DNA of 46,966 nt. Source: Bacteroidales bacterium. GTDB taxonomy: Bacteria > Bacteroidota > Bacteroidia > Bacteroidales > Muribaculaceae. The stretch is taken from NCBI GenBank assembly GCA_014800605.1, contig JAAVFS010000005.1:1-46966 (forward strand), read 5' to 3'. The notes beneath the pieces are model-generated. The model ran no database searches. It was not told the origin of the DNA and worked only from the letters and a program-made list of their open reading frames with translations. Shown here in pieces: positions 25,684 through 33,419 of the stretch; the first letter of the stretch is position 1, and each line of letters begins with the position of its first letter. The position numbers and the translations under genes are program-made.

Positions 25684-26715
25684 ATGGCAGCCGAAACAGT
25701 CACATTCGCTTCACTCAAGACTCAATTCACCTCGCGCAAGGCGGCAGGCGTCTACCTGCTCCATGGCGAGGAGGGTTACTTTATCGACGCGATCCTGCGT
25801 ATGGCGGAGGCCCTCGTCGACGAAGCCGATCGCGACTTCAATCTCTATACGCTCTATGCGCCGCAGGTCGATGCGGCTACAGTCTCCGAGGCGTGCCAGC
25901 GCTACCCGATGATGGCTGACCGTCAGGTGGTCATAGTCAAGGAAGCGCAGAATGTCAGCGCGAACTGGTTTAAGCCGCTGAAGTCGTATGTCGAGAATGC
26001 CTCACCGACTACCGTCCTCGTCGTGGCCTGCCGCGGAGCCGCCTGTAAGAGCGGCGAGTTTGTCAAGGCTGTGCAGAAAGCCGGCGGCACGGTGTTCGAG
26101 AGCAAGAAGCTCAAGGACTCAGCGCTCTCCGGAGCGATAGCCGACTTTGTCAAGGTCAAAGGTCTGACGGTCGACCCCAAGGCGCTGTCGATGCTCCGCG
26201 ACTATGTCGGGAGCGACCTGTCACGCATATACAACGAAGTCGACAAGCTTACTGTGACCCTCGGCCAGGGTGCGATGATCACTCCCGAGGCTGTCGAGCG
26301 CAACATCGGCTTCAGCAAGGACTTCAACAACTATGAGTTCATTGCAGCTATTTCGGCCCGCGATGCCGGAAAGGCGATGACGATTGTCGAATATTTCAAG
26401 TCGAATCCCAAAAATAATCCGACCCCAATCACGGCTACCGTACTTGCCAATTTCTTCAGCAATCTGCTATGTTGCTTCTATGCGGCTGATCGCAGCGAGC
26501 GCGGACTGATGGCGGCATGCGGATTCAAGTGGCCGAGCCAGCTGGCCGACGTCAACCGCGGACTCCGCAATTACACCGCGGCACAGACAGTCCAGATACT
26601 CTCTGAGATTAAGGACTTTGACGCGATGAGCAAGGGCAATGGCAGCCGTCAGGACCCCTACGACCTGCTGCTGTCGCTGACATATCGCATCCTGACTGCC
26701 TCCGGCCGGCTGTGA
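25684..26715 (+). CDS. holA: DNA polymerase III subunit delta
   Basis: Clamp-loader subunit that opens the sliding clamp. 343 residues from the ATG at 25684. The open frame continues far upstream through the antisense of the neighbouring gene, so that part is rejected. The N-terminal domain shows GVYLLHGEEGYFIDAILRMAE (about 20-40), where family members keep a degenerate P-loop. The middle contains VVACRGAACKSGEF and SDLSRIYNEVDKL (near 180-192), and the C-terminal helical domain has QDPYDLLLSLTYRIL. The length is normal. Confidence 0.93.
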   Translation: MAAETVTFASLKTQFTSRKAAGVYLLHGEEGYFIDAILRMAEALVDEADRDFNLYTLYAPQVDAATVSEACQRYPMMADRQVVIVKEAQNVSANWFKPLKSYVENASPTTVLVVACRGAACKSGEFVKAVQKAGGTVFESKKLKDSALSGAIADFVKVKGLTVDPKALSMLRDYVGSDLSRIYNEVDKLTVTLGQGAMITPEAVERNIGFSKDFNNYEFIAAISARDAGKAMTIVEYFKSNPKNNPTPITATVLANFFSNLLCCFYAADRSERGLMAACGFKWPSQLADVNRGLRNYTAAQTVQILSEIKDFDAMSKGNGSRQDPYDLLLSLTYRILTASGRL

Positions 26716-26729
26716 AAATTTGCCGTAGA

Positions 26730-26750
26730 CTCGTGTTATACGAGAAATCT
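26730..26750 (+). terminator. Weak hairpin after holA
   Basis: CTCGT (26730-26734) pairs with ACGAG (26740-26744), followed by AAATCTT. It is short and weak, and lies where the -33 region of the next promoter would be. Confidence 0.3.
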
Positions 26751-26754
26751 TTAC

Positions 26755-26762
26755 TAAATTTG
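26755..26762 (+). promoter_or_regulatory. -7 box of the EamA transporter gene
   Basis: TAAATTTG, 37 bases before the ATG. A -33 TTTG is not evident. Confidence 0.45.
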
Positions 26763-26799
26763 CAAAGATAAAATTCAGAATTCTGACACAAATATCGTT

Positions 26800-27747
26800 A
26801 TGTTTTCCTCCGATAACGCTCCATCAGTGAGTCCTCGAAGCGCCACAAGTAAGTCAAAAGTATTGTTAGCTCATGTCGGCGCACTCTTCGCGACACTCGT
26901 GTGGGGGCTTTCATTTGTGTCAACCAAGGTCTTGACCGACTACGAACTCCATCCGATCGAGATCTATCTCTACCGCTTTGCCTTAGCCTACCTGATACTG
27001 CTGATGATCTGCAACAAAAAGATCTTCTCATACTCACTGCGTGATGAGTTGCTCTTTGTCGTGCTCGGTCTGACCGGCGGTTCGCTCTATTTTATTGCTG
27101 AAAATATTGCGGTGACCAGGACACTCGTCGCCAACGTTTCGTTGCTGACATCGCTGACACCGATTATCACCGTATTCCTCGTCGGATGTATCTACAAAAG
27201 CGAGCGCCCGTCAAAGTGGATAGTCGTAGGGTCGATGATAGCCATTGTCGGCGTGGCATTCGTGGTACTTGGAGGTAGCTCCGGCAGTATCGAGGTGCAC
27301 CCTCTCGGCGACATGCTCGCCCTTGCGGCTGCGTTCAGCTTTTCGATCTATAGCCTTGTGCTCAAGAAGATTAATGCCAACTACTCAACATTGTTCATCA
27401 CTCGCAAAACATTCTTTTACGGCATACTGACAGCCCTCCCGTTTCTTGCTCTGGAGCCTTCGCACGCGCCGCTCGGCGTGCTCTGCAATGCAAAAGTGCT
27501 GGTCAACATCCTGTTTCTCGGCCTTTTCTGTTCGCTGATGGGCTTCGCTCTGATGGCTCAGGCTGTGAAGGTGATCGGCCCGGTCAAGGCCAACAGCTAT
27601 CTCTATGGCCAGCCGATCGTTACGCTTCTCGCCGGCCTCTTCATCCTGCACCAGTCGGTCGGCTGGACCGGCTGGACCGGCTGTGCACTCATCATCGGCG
27701 GTCTGTGGCTCGGAGAAGAGCTGACTCGCCGATTCTCAAAAAAATAA
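26800..27747 (+). CDS. EamA/DMT-superfamily transporter
   Basis: A 315-residue inner-membrane protein with about ten hydrophobic helices arranged as two EamA repeats (about residues 24-145 and 165-310). The first repeat begins LFATLVWGLSFVSTKVLTDYELHPIEIYLYRF, the usual start of the family. A polar, Ser-rich N-terminus of about 20 residues precedes the first helix. Members export amino acids, nucleobases or other metabolites. The substrate here is unknown. The tandem GWTGWTG near residue 290 comes from an exact 9-base duplication. Confidence 0.9.
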   Translation: MFSSDNAPSVSPRSATSKSKVLLAHVGALFATLVWGLSFVSTKVLTDYELHPIEIYLYRFALAYLILLMICNKKIFSYSLRDELLFVVLGLTGGSLYFIAENIAVTRTLVANVSLLTSLTPIITVFLVGCIYKSERPSKWIVVGSMIAIVGVAFVVLGGSSGSIEVHPLGDMLALAAAFSFSIYSLVLKKINANYSTLFITRKTFFYGILTALPFLALEPSHAPLGVLCNAKVLVNILFLGLFCSLMGFALMAQAVKVIGPVKANSYLYGQPIVTLLAGLFILHQSVGWTGWTGCALIIGGLWLGEELTRRFSKK

Positions 27748-27824
27748 TTTGTACTCCGCTCAACAATGTAGGGGGGAAGTTTGTCTTATAAATATAAGTA
27801 CAACGTAATTCCAAAATTCAAGCT

Positions 27825-28526
27825 ATGAAACTTAAGAAAATCACAGGTATTGCAGTCATCACAGCAACTCTGTTTACAGCTTCAGGATGTTCGTCATGGA
27901 CAAATCTTGGTAAAGGCGCAGCCATCGGCGGAGGTGGCGGCGGCGCACTCGGAGCCGGCATCGGTGCTCTCATCGGAGGCGGCAAAGGTGCGGCAATCGG
28001 CGCAGCAATAGGATCGGCGGTAGGTGCCGGCGCAGGTGCACTCATCGGTCGCAAAATGGACCAGCAGCAGCGTGAGCTTGCAGCTCAGCTCGCAGACCAG
28101 GCTAAGGTGGAGCAGACTACCGACCAGAATGGTCTGCAGGCTATCAAGGTTACCTTTGACGGAGGTATCCTCTTCCCGACCAATGGCACATCGCTATCAG
28201 CCAATGCAAAATCTGACCTAAATCAGTTCGCAATGTCGCTCATCCAGCACCCCGAGACCGACGTGCAGATCTACGGATTCACCGACAATACAGGCACAAT
28301 GGCTGTCAACTCACGTATCGCTACCGGACGTGCCGATGCAGTGCTGTCATACCTCGTGAATGACGGTGTGTCACCCACACGCCTCCGTGCGCAGGGTGTC
28401 CCCATGGCTGACTATGTAGCATCCAATGAGACAGCTGCCGGTCGCGCTCAGAACCGTCGTGTCGAAATCTATATCACAGCCAGCCCGCAGATGATCCAGC
28501 AGGCCGAGGCAGGCACACTTAAGTAA
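27825..28526 (+). CDS. OmpA-family lipoprotein with glycine zipper
   Basis: A 233-residue protein. Its lipoprotein signal ends TASGC with Cys22. A strongly Gly/Ala-rich glycine-zipper stretch (about 30-75, GxxxG repeats) suggests membrane insertion or oligomer formation. The OmpA C domain (about 105-225) carries IYGFTDNTGTMAVN and NRRVEIYI and should bind peptidoglycan. It resembles the YiaD/Pal type of envelope-stabilising protein. It stands alone between the EamA gene and a strong hairpin at 28550. Confidence 0.9.
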   Translation: MKLKKITGIAVITATLFTASGCSSWTNLGKGAAIGGGGGGALGAGIGALIGGGKGAAIGAAIGSAVGAGAGALIGRKMDQQQRELAAQLADQAKVEQTTDQNGLQAIKVTFDGGILFPTNGTSLSANAKSDLNQFAMSLIQHPETDVQIYGFTDNTGTMAVNSRIATGRADAVLSYLVNDGVSPTRLRAQGVPMADYVASNETAAGRAQNRRVEIYITASPQMIQQAEAGTLK

Positions 28527-28549
28527 ACGAAACACGTAGCTTTATATAC

Positions 28550-28580
28550 AAGGCCGTTGAGCAGTCAGCTCAGCGGCCTT
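28550..28580 (+). terminator. Strong hairpin after the OmpA lipoprotein gene
   Basis: AAGGCCG-T-TGAGC pairs with GCTCA-G-CGGCCTT, about 12 bp with one internal mismatch and a 5-base loop. No T run follows on either strand, so it is an atypical terminator or an RNA-stabilising 3' end. Confidence 0.5.
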
Positions 28581-28621
28581 GCTGCTATGTGCGGGGACGA
28601 TGCCGTTCGCAATAGATTTAG

Positions 28622-28629
28622 TAACTTTG
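28622..28629 (+). promoter_or_regulatory. -7 box of the metal-efflux permease gene
   Basis: TAACTTTG, 32 bases before the ATG at 28662. No -33 TTTG at the right distance, as may be expected for a metal-regulated promoter that needs an activator (inference). Confidence 0.45.
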
Positions 28630-28661
28630 CGTTATTATTTTATACAATCATTATTATATAT

Positions 28662-29885
28662 ATGGATCTTTTTAATTCGCTTCTGTTTATGCTCAACGAG
28701 ATGTCGCCTTACATCTTGTTGGGTTTCCTTATAGCCGGACTGATGCATGCCTACGTCTCACGCAAGACTCTCGCACGCCATCTTTCGGGCAACGACTGGC
28801 GTACGGTCATCAAGTCGGCTCTCATCGGAGTGCCGTTGCCACTCTGCTCATGCGGCGTACTGCCTACGGCGATCGCCATGAAGCGCAGCGGTGCGTCAAA
28901 AGGGGCTACTGCTTCGTTTCTGATCGCGACGCCCCAGACCGGTGTCGACAGCATCTCCGCGACATGGTCGCTGCTCGGACCTGCTTTCGCCATCGTCCGT
29001 CCCTTGGCTGCGCTGACTACAGCGGTATTCGGTGGGCTCGTCGTCGGCAGGACCGACAAGGCAGTCGAGACTGTTGAGGGTGAGTATATGCTTGCTGATG
29101 AACGCCCGCAGGGATGGGCGGCACGACTCGGTGCGGCCCTACGCTATGGCTTTGTCGACCTGGTGGGCAGCATCGGTGGGTGGCTCGTAGCCGGACTTAT
29201 CATTGCAGCGCTCATCACAGTCTATGTCCCTGACGATTTCTTCGAGATCTTAGGCAACAAACCGTTTCTGTCGATGATAGCCGTGCTGATTATCGCGATA
29301 CCTATGTATGTGTGTGCCACGGGGTCAATACCTATCGCTATGTCGCTGATGCTTAAGGGGCTTTCGCCCGGCACAGCGCTCGTGTTGCTGATGGCCGGTC
29401 CGGCTGCCAACTTTGCATCGTTCACCCTCATCTCTCGCGAGATGGGTCGCAAGTCGGCTACCATTTATCTTGCCGCTATAGTGGTTGGCGCCATGGCATT
29501 CGGTCTTATGATCGACTATCTCGTGCCTTTAGAGTGGTTCAGGCTAAAGGCGATGGCAGGCCACGGATGTCACTCTGCGGAGTTCTCTCCGTTCGCCACC
29601 TTATGCTCGATACTGCTTGTGGCGCTCCTGATCTACTCATTTGCAAAAAGATACATTAAGTTTAACAATAAAACCCAAGTTGGAGATATGACAAAAGAAT
29701 ATGTAATCAAAGGTATGAATTGCGCCCACTGTCAGGCTGCAGTTACAAAGAGCATCAGCAGCGTTCCCGGCGTGGAGAGTGTAGATGTCAACCTCTCTAC
29801 AAAGAAAGCTGTAGTGACCGGCGAGCACAATGCCGATGATGTAGTGAAAGCAGTCGCCGAGGCCGGATTTGAGGTCGTAGGCTGA
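28662..29885 (+). CDS. Metal-efflux permease (SO_0444-like) fused to an HMA domain
   Basis: 407 residues from the ATG at 28662. The upstream open frame has no better start and would cross the promoter. The N-terminal ~335 residues are a DUF318/ArsP-type permease with about eight helices and the conserved metal-site motif PLPLCSCGVLPTA (near 48-60). A His/Cys-containing loop GHGCHSAE lies near 302-309. After a polar linker comes a complete heavy-metal-associated domain (about 343-407) with GMNCAHC. Family members are described as Cu/Zn efflux transporters. The HMA domain probably delivers the ion. An in-frame ATG at 29689, preceded by TTGGAGAT, could start a separate HMA metallochaperone. Confidence 0.87.
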   Translation: MDLFNSLLFMLNEMSPYILLGFLIAGLMHAYVSRKTLARHLSGNDWRTVIKSALIGVPLPLCSCGVLPTAIAMKRSGASKGATASFLIATPQTGVDSISATWSLLGPAFAIVRPLAALTTAVFGGLVVGRTDKAVETVEGEYMLADERPQGWAARLGAALRYGFVDLVGSIGGWLVAGLIIAALITVYVPDDFFEILGNKPFLSMIAVLIIAIPMYVCATGSIPIAMSLMLKGLSPGTALVLLMAGPAANFASFTLISREMGRKSATIYLAAIVVGAMAFGLMIDYLVPLEWFRLKAMAGHGCHSAEFSPFATLCSILLVALLIYSFAKRYIKFNNKTQVGDMTKEYVIKGMNCAHCQAAVTKSISSVPGVESVDVNLSTKKAVVTGEHNADDVVKAVAEAGFEVVG

Positions 29886-29920
29886 AAAATGTTGCGCTCT
29901 GTGCGCACGGATATGACGAA

Positions 29921-29954
29921 AATGTGGTAACTTTGTCGGGTTATCACATTTTTT
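29921..29954 (+). terminator. Terminator of the permease gene, overlapping the next promoter
   Basis: AATGTGGTAA (29921-29930) pairs with TTATCACATT (29941-29950) with one G-U pair, followed by TTTT. The left arm and loop contain the -7 box TAACTTTG of the downstream gene. Confidence 0.75.
29928..29935 (+). promoter_or_regulatory. -7 box of the porin gene inside a terminator
   Basis: TAACTTTG, 28 bases before the ATG. A TTTG at -33 is absent. Transcription would begin in the right arm of the terminator hairpin, so that the new RNA cannot refold it. Confidence 0.5.
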
Positions 29955-29962
29955 AGGTTTTC

Positions 29963-30988
29963 ATGCGTTTCAAAAGGATTGTGCTGGCTGCGATGGCTGT
30001 GGCAGCCGTAGCGATTAGTTCTGTGGCAGAGTCGCCGGAGAGCTCCGGTATCAAAAAATATCTACCCCGAGTGCGCGGAGCGGTACGTGCCCGTTGGGAA
30101 AATGACTTTGAGGGTCATCGCAGCAGGTTTCAGTTGCGCAATGCGCGCATCATGCTTGATGGCCGGATAGCACCCACGATCGACTACTTCCTGCAGGCCG
30201 ATCTTTGCGACCGCGGGACGATGAAATTCCTTGACGGATGGGCAAGGATCGAGATATTCAAAGGATTCAAGGTTCAGGCCGGCCAGTTTCGCATGCCCTT
30301 CGGCGTAGAGCCATTTCGCGCGCCGGGCAATTATATCTTTTCCAACCGTTCGTTTATCGGCAATCAGGTCTGCAACGTGCGTGCTGTCGGCGGCAAATTG
30401 ATGTACACACTCCCTAAGGCTCCTCTGACATTTGAGGGTGGTATCTTCAACCCGACAAGCATTTTCGACCAGACCGGTTGGATAAGCTCCTACGCCTACG
30501 CCGGGCGTGCAGTCCTGAAGCCGGGCAACTGGCATTTCGAGGCCGGCATCATGTCGATCAGGCCTGCTGGAGTGCGCATCAATATGCTTGATGTAGCCTG
30601 CGGATGGTACTCCTCGCGCTGGGATGTGGCCGGAGAGTATATGTATGAGCACTATACCAATGACACTCATCGACCTACCCATGCCTACGCTCTTTGGGGC
30701 GATTACAAGCTGCCCGTCAAGCTCGGAGTGTTCAATCAGCTTTCGTTTCAGGGACGCTTTGACGGTATGACGGCTCATAGCGGTGGTAAAGGGCTCTCTG
30801 ACGGACAGCTGCCGACCGATGATCCTGCCCGCAATCGCGTGACTGCAGGGGCTACACTGAGCTATCTGCATGGCAATTTAGGGCTGGATATCCGCGCCGA
30901 CTACGAGAAGTATTTTTATCATTCATGTGTGGATGCTCCCGATGGTAGGGGTGATCGATTCGTGCTTGAGATGGTCCTTCGCTTCTGA
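29963..30988 (+). CDS. Porin O/P-type outer-membrane protein
   Basis: A 341-residue protein with a signal peptide (about 1-22) and a beta-barrel sequence of alternating strands. It resembles the phosphate-selective porin O/P family: RARWENDFEGHRSRFQLRNARIMLDGRIAPTIDYFLQADL is a typical N-terminal region, and FKVQAGQFRMPFGVEPFRAP is the family's conserved loop. It ends in Phe (MVLRF), as expected for BAM insertion. The substrate is unknown; a phosphate or other anion is possible by family. Two cysteines occur in external-loop positions. Confidence 0.85.
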   Translation: MRFKRIVLAAMAVAAVAISSVAESPESSGIKKYLPRVRGAVRARWENDFEGHRSRFQLRNARIMLDGRIAPTIDYFLQADLCDRGTMKFLDGWARIEIFKGFKVQAGQFRMPFGVEPFRAPGNYIFSNRSFIGNQVCNVRAVGGKLMYTLPKAPLTFEGGIFNPTSIFDQTGWISSYAYAGRAVLKPGNWHFEAGIMSIRPAGVRINMLDVACGWYSSRWDVAGEYMYEHYTNDTHRPTHAYALWGDYKLPVKLGVFNQLSFQGRFDGMTAHSGGKGLSDGQLPTDDPARNRVTAGATLSYLHGNLGLDIRADYEKYFYHSCVDAPDGRGDRFVLEMVLRF

Positions 30989-31034
30989 CGAGTCATCAGA
31001 AACGACTAAAAAAATGAGAAAAAATTAAAAATAT

Positions 31035-31066
31035 TTGGTGATTTATCAGAAAATCACTTACTTTGC
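31035..31066 (+). promoter_or_regulatory. Promoter of the rpmB-rpmG-bL38 operon
   Basis: TTTG (31035-31038), 20 bases, TTACTTTG (31059-31066; second base T instead of A). The leader is about 120 bases without a recognisable regulatory fold. Confidence 0.65.
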
Positions 31067-31192
31067 ACTCTGTTTTGTAGCTCCTCCTGTAAAGCGTCTA
31101 AAATAGATGCAGTTAGACGTGATATGAGACTGAGATGGAAGTACATGACAAACTGAAAATATAATAGAAAACAAGATAAAGTAAGAACAGCC

Positions 31193-31450
31193 ATGTCAAA
31201 GATTTGTCAAATTACAGGCAAGAAGGCGATGACAGGTAACAATGTATCGCACTCAAAGCGTCGCACCAAACGTCGCTTCAATGTCAACCTCTTCAACAAG
31301 AAGTTCTATTGGGCTGAACAGGACACCTGGATTTCCCTCACCATCTCAGCAGCCGGACTGCGCACAATCAACAAAATGGGCCTCGATGCAGCTATCAAGC
31401 TCGCAGCCGACAAGGGTTATTTAACAGAAATCAAATATTTAGTATTCTAA
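31193..31450 (+). CDS. rpmB: Ribosomal protein bL28
   Basis: An 85-residue 50S protein. The start [21 protein letters not shown] and the TKRRFNVNL motif (about 25-33) identify bL28. First gene of a three-gene ribosomal operon: rpmG follows after four bases. The single Cys in the N-terminal segment indicates a zinc-free form. Confidence 0.97.
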   Translation: MSKICQITGKKAMTGNNVSHSKRRTKRRFNVNLFNKKFYWAEQDTWISLTISAAGLRTINKMGLDAAIKLAADKGYLTEIKYLVF

Positions 31451-31454
31451 GAAG

Positions 31455-31643
31455 ATGGCAAAGAAAGCTAAAGGAAACCGTGTACAGGTAATTCTCGAGT
31501 GCACTGAACATAAGGCAAGCGGTATGCCCGGTACTTCACGTTATATCACAACCAAAAACCGCAAGAATACCACTGAGCGTCTGGAGTTGAAGAAATATAA
31601 CCCCATCCTCAAAAAAGTAACACTTCACAAGGAAATTAAATAA
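31455..31643 (+). CDS. rpmG: Ribosomal protein bL33
   Basis: A 62-residue 50S protein, recognised by [21 protein letters not shown] (about 9-29), [19 protein letters not shown] and the basic end. One Cys only, so it is not a zinc-ribbon form. It lies between rpmB and the bL38 gene with gaps of 4 and 13 bases. Confidence 0.97.
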   Translation: MAKKAKGNRVQVILECTEHKASGMPGTSRYITTKNRKNTTERLELKKYNPILKKVTLHKEIK

Positions 31644-31656
31644 AATACTCTAAGAT

Positions 31657-31806
31657 ATGGCAAAGAAAACCGTTGCATCACTGCAGAAAGGTGAAGGACG
31701 TACCTACAGCAAGGTCATCCGTATGGTAAAGTCTCCCAAGACAGGTGCCTATGTCTTCAAGGAAGAAATGGTGCCCAACGAGGCTGTTAAGGATCTCCTT
31801 AAGTAA
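31657..31806 (+). CDS. DUF4295 small ribosomal protein (bL38)
   Basis: A 49-residue ORF, MAKKTVASLQKGEGRTYSKV at its start and ending NEAVKDLLK. It is the third gene of the rpmB-rpmG operon, a place where Bacteroidetes regularly carry DUF4295. As I recall, this family was found as an extra 50S protein, named bL38, in Flavobacterium ribosomes. The sequence is basic, as fits an rRNA-binding peptide. Too short for many gene finders, but its conserved context, ATG spacing of 13 bases and codon bias support it. Confidence 0.92.
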   Translation: MAKKTVASLQKGEGRTYSKVIRMVKSPKTGAYVFKEEMVPNEAVKDLLK

Positions 31807-31867
31807 GTTATTTCCCCCTCGGCTCTTTAATCAATTTTTTGATAGTCGACTTTCTATTTAGATAAAA

Positions 31868-31901
31868 GAGACTGTGTCAATCGCTATTTTGACACAGTCT
31901 C
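31868..31901. terminator. Terminator after the ribosomal operon
   Basis: Perfect 13-bp stem, GAGACTGTGTCAA (31868-31880) with TTGACACAGTCTC (31889-31901), an 8-base loop. The downstream tail on the plus strand (TTAAGGTTT) is poor in T, while on the minus strand it is TTTTATC. Confidence 0.7.
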
Positions 31902-31994
31902 TTAAGGTTTAATACAGTCGATCCTCACGGCAACCGGCAGTCTGTCGTCCTCCGGTGCCCCCACAAGAATAGTCTACCATAAATTAGCATTGAT

Positions 31995-33206
31995 ATGTCA
32001 GAAACACGCGACATCACTATTGAAGAATATGACTATCCGCTCCCCGATGAGCGCATTGCACGCCATCCGCTCGCCGAGCGCGATATGTGCAAACTGCTCG
32101 TCAGAACCCCCGACGGGGAGATTCTCGACAAGATATTTGTCGACCTCCCCGAGCTGCTGCCAGCTAACTCAATGCTCGTCTACAACAATACACGTGTGAT
32201 CAATGCGCGACTCAAGTTTCGCAAGAATGGCGATGGTGCCATGATCGAGATATTCTGCCTTGAGCCGCATCAGCCGGTAGACTATGCGCAGTCGTTTGCC
32301 ACAACGGAGAGCTGTGAGTGGCTTTGCTTCGTGGGCAATGCTAAAAAGTGGAAGCAGGGAATGCTTGAGATGACGCTGATGGTCGGTGGAAAGACGGTAA
32401 CACTCAAGGCCGCCAAGGGAGAGCCCGTCGGAAATGCTCGCATTATTGAGTTTGAGTGGGATGGGGGAGTGTCATTCTCCGAGATCATATCTGCGGCCGG
32501 AGAGATTCCTATCCCTCCGTATCTCAACCGTGCCACCGAGCAAAGCGATGCCGATGACTATCAGACCGTGTTCAGCAGTATAAATGGTTCAGTGGCTGCT
32601 CCTACAGCCGGACTCCACTTCACAGACCGGGTGCTCAACGCTATCGACAAGCGTGGCATTGAGCGAGACCAGATAACCCTCCATGTCGGCGCCGGGACAT
32701 TTCAGCCGGTCAAGGCCGACGCAATCGGCGATCATGAGATGCATAGCGAGTTTATCTCCGTGTCGCGGTCGCTTATCGAGAAGCTTGCTGCCGATCCCAC
32801 ACCCTATGTGATCGCAGTGGGCACCACAACCGTCCGCACCCTCGAAAGCCTCTATCATGTAGGTTGCCTCATAAGTCAGAACCGATGGACCGGTGAAGTG
32901 CCTCAGTGGTATCCCTACGAGATAATCCACCCGGCACTCAGTGTCGGCAAGTCGATGGAGCAGATCCTGAAGTGGCTCGACGAGAAGGGGGTCGATAAAC
33001 TTGTAGCCTCTACGCGCATCATCATTGCTCCGGGATATAGATATAGAATAGTAAAGGGGATGGTGACAAATTTCCATCAGCCTCGTTCCACCCTCCTGCT
33101 GCTCGTGTCGGCATTCATGGGCGACGACTGGCGACGCGTCTATCGCCATGCGCTCGCCGGAGACTACCGCTTCCTGAGCTACGGCGATGCCTGCATCTTT
33201 CTTTAG
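31995..33206 (+). CDS. queA: S-adenosylmethionine:tRNA ribosyltransferase-isomerase (queuosine synthesis)
   Basis: Transfers the ribose of S-adenosylmethionine to preQ1 at tRNA position 34. Family hallmarks are YPLPDERIARHPLAERDMCKLLV (N-terminus), LVYNNTRVINARL (about 55-67), SINGSVAAPTAGLHFT (about 194-209), LHVGAGTFQPVKAD (about 228-241) and TNFHQPRSTLLLLVSAFMG near the end. At 403 residues it is about 50 longer than E. coli QueA, the extra sequence lying in the first half, which I believe is usual in Bacteroidetes. No other queuosine gene is adjacent. A small GGC-ACCGG/CCGGT-GCC hairpin lies in its leader at 31929-31958. Confidence 0.93.
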   Translation: MSETRDITIEEYDYPLPDERIARHPLAERDMCKLLVRTPDGEILDKIFVDLPELLPANSMLVYNNTRVINARLKFRKNGDGAMIEIFCLEPHQPVDYAQSFATTESCEWLCFVGNAKKWKQGMLEMTLMVGGKTVTLKAAKGEPVGNARIIEFEWDGGVSFSEIISAAGEIPIPPYLNRATEQSDADDYQTVFSSINGSVAAPTAGLHFTDRVLNAIDKRGIERDQITLHVGAGTFQPVKADAIGDHEMHSEFISVSRSLIEKLAADPTPYVIAVGTTTVRTLESLYHVGCLISQNRWTGEVPQWYPYEIIHPALSVGKSMEQILKWLDEKGVDKLVASTRIIIAPGYRYRIVKGMVTNFHQPRSTLLLLVSAFMGDDWRRVYRHALAGDYRFLSYGDACIFL

Positions 33207-33238
33207 GCATCTTTAGCTCCGTGAACATAAAAATAGCA

Positions 33239-33263
33239 AAGCATAGGTCACTATGCTTTTTTT
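33239..33263 (+). terminator. Terminator of queA
   Basis: AAGCATAG (33239-33246) pairs with CTATGCTT (33251-33258), a 4-base loop, then seven T through 33263. Confidence 0.88.
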
Positions 33264-33379
33264 ATTGAGGATTTTTTAGCAGAAGATGACTTTACGGGGT
33301 TTTGTCGTAGGTTTTCTAATTTTTTCTTTTTATTTTTGTGGGAGAAATGCCTGCCTTAGGTTTGGGGCATGCCTTGTAG

Positions 33380-33391
33380 AGAAAATTTTCT
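33380..33391. promoter_or_regulatory. 12-bp palindrome ahead of the DUF1080/Gfo-Idh cluster
   Basis: AGAAAATTTTCT, a perfect palindrome 28 bases before the first ATG of the cluster. Possible operator. An imperfect promoter (TATTTTTG at 33331-33338) lies upstream. Confidence 0.35.
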
Positions 33392-33419
33392 AAGTGTAGA
33401 TTATAAACCAATTATTACC

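Noticed and set aside
31921..31990. preQ1 riboswitch ahead of queA
   Set aside because: A small hairpin exists, but no preQ1 aptamer consensus is visible.
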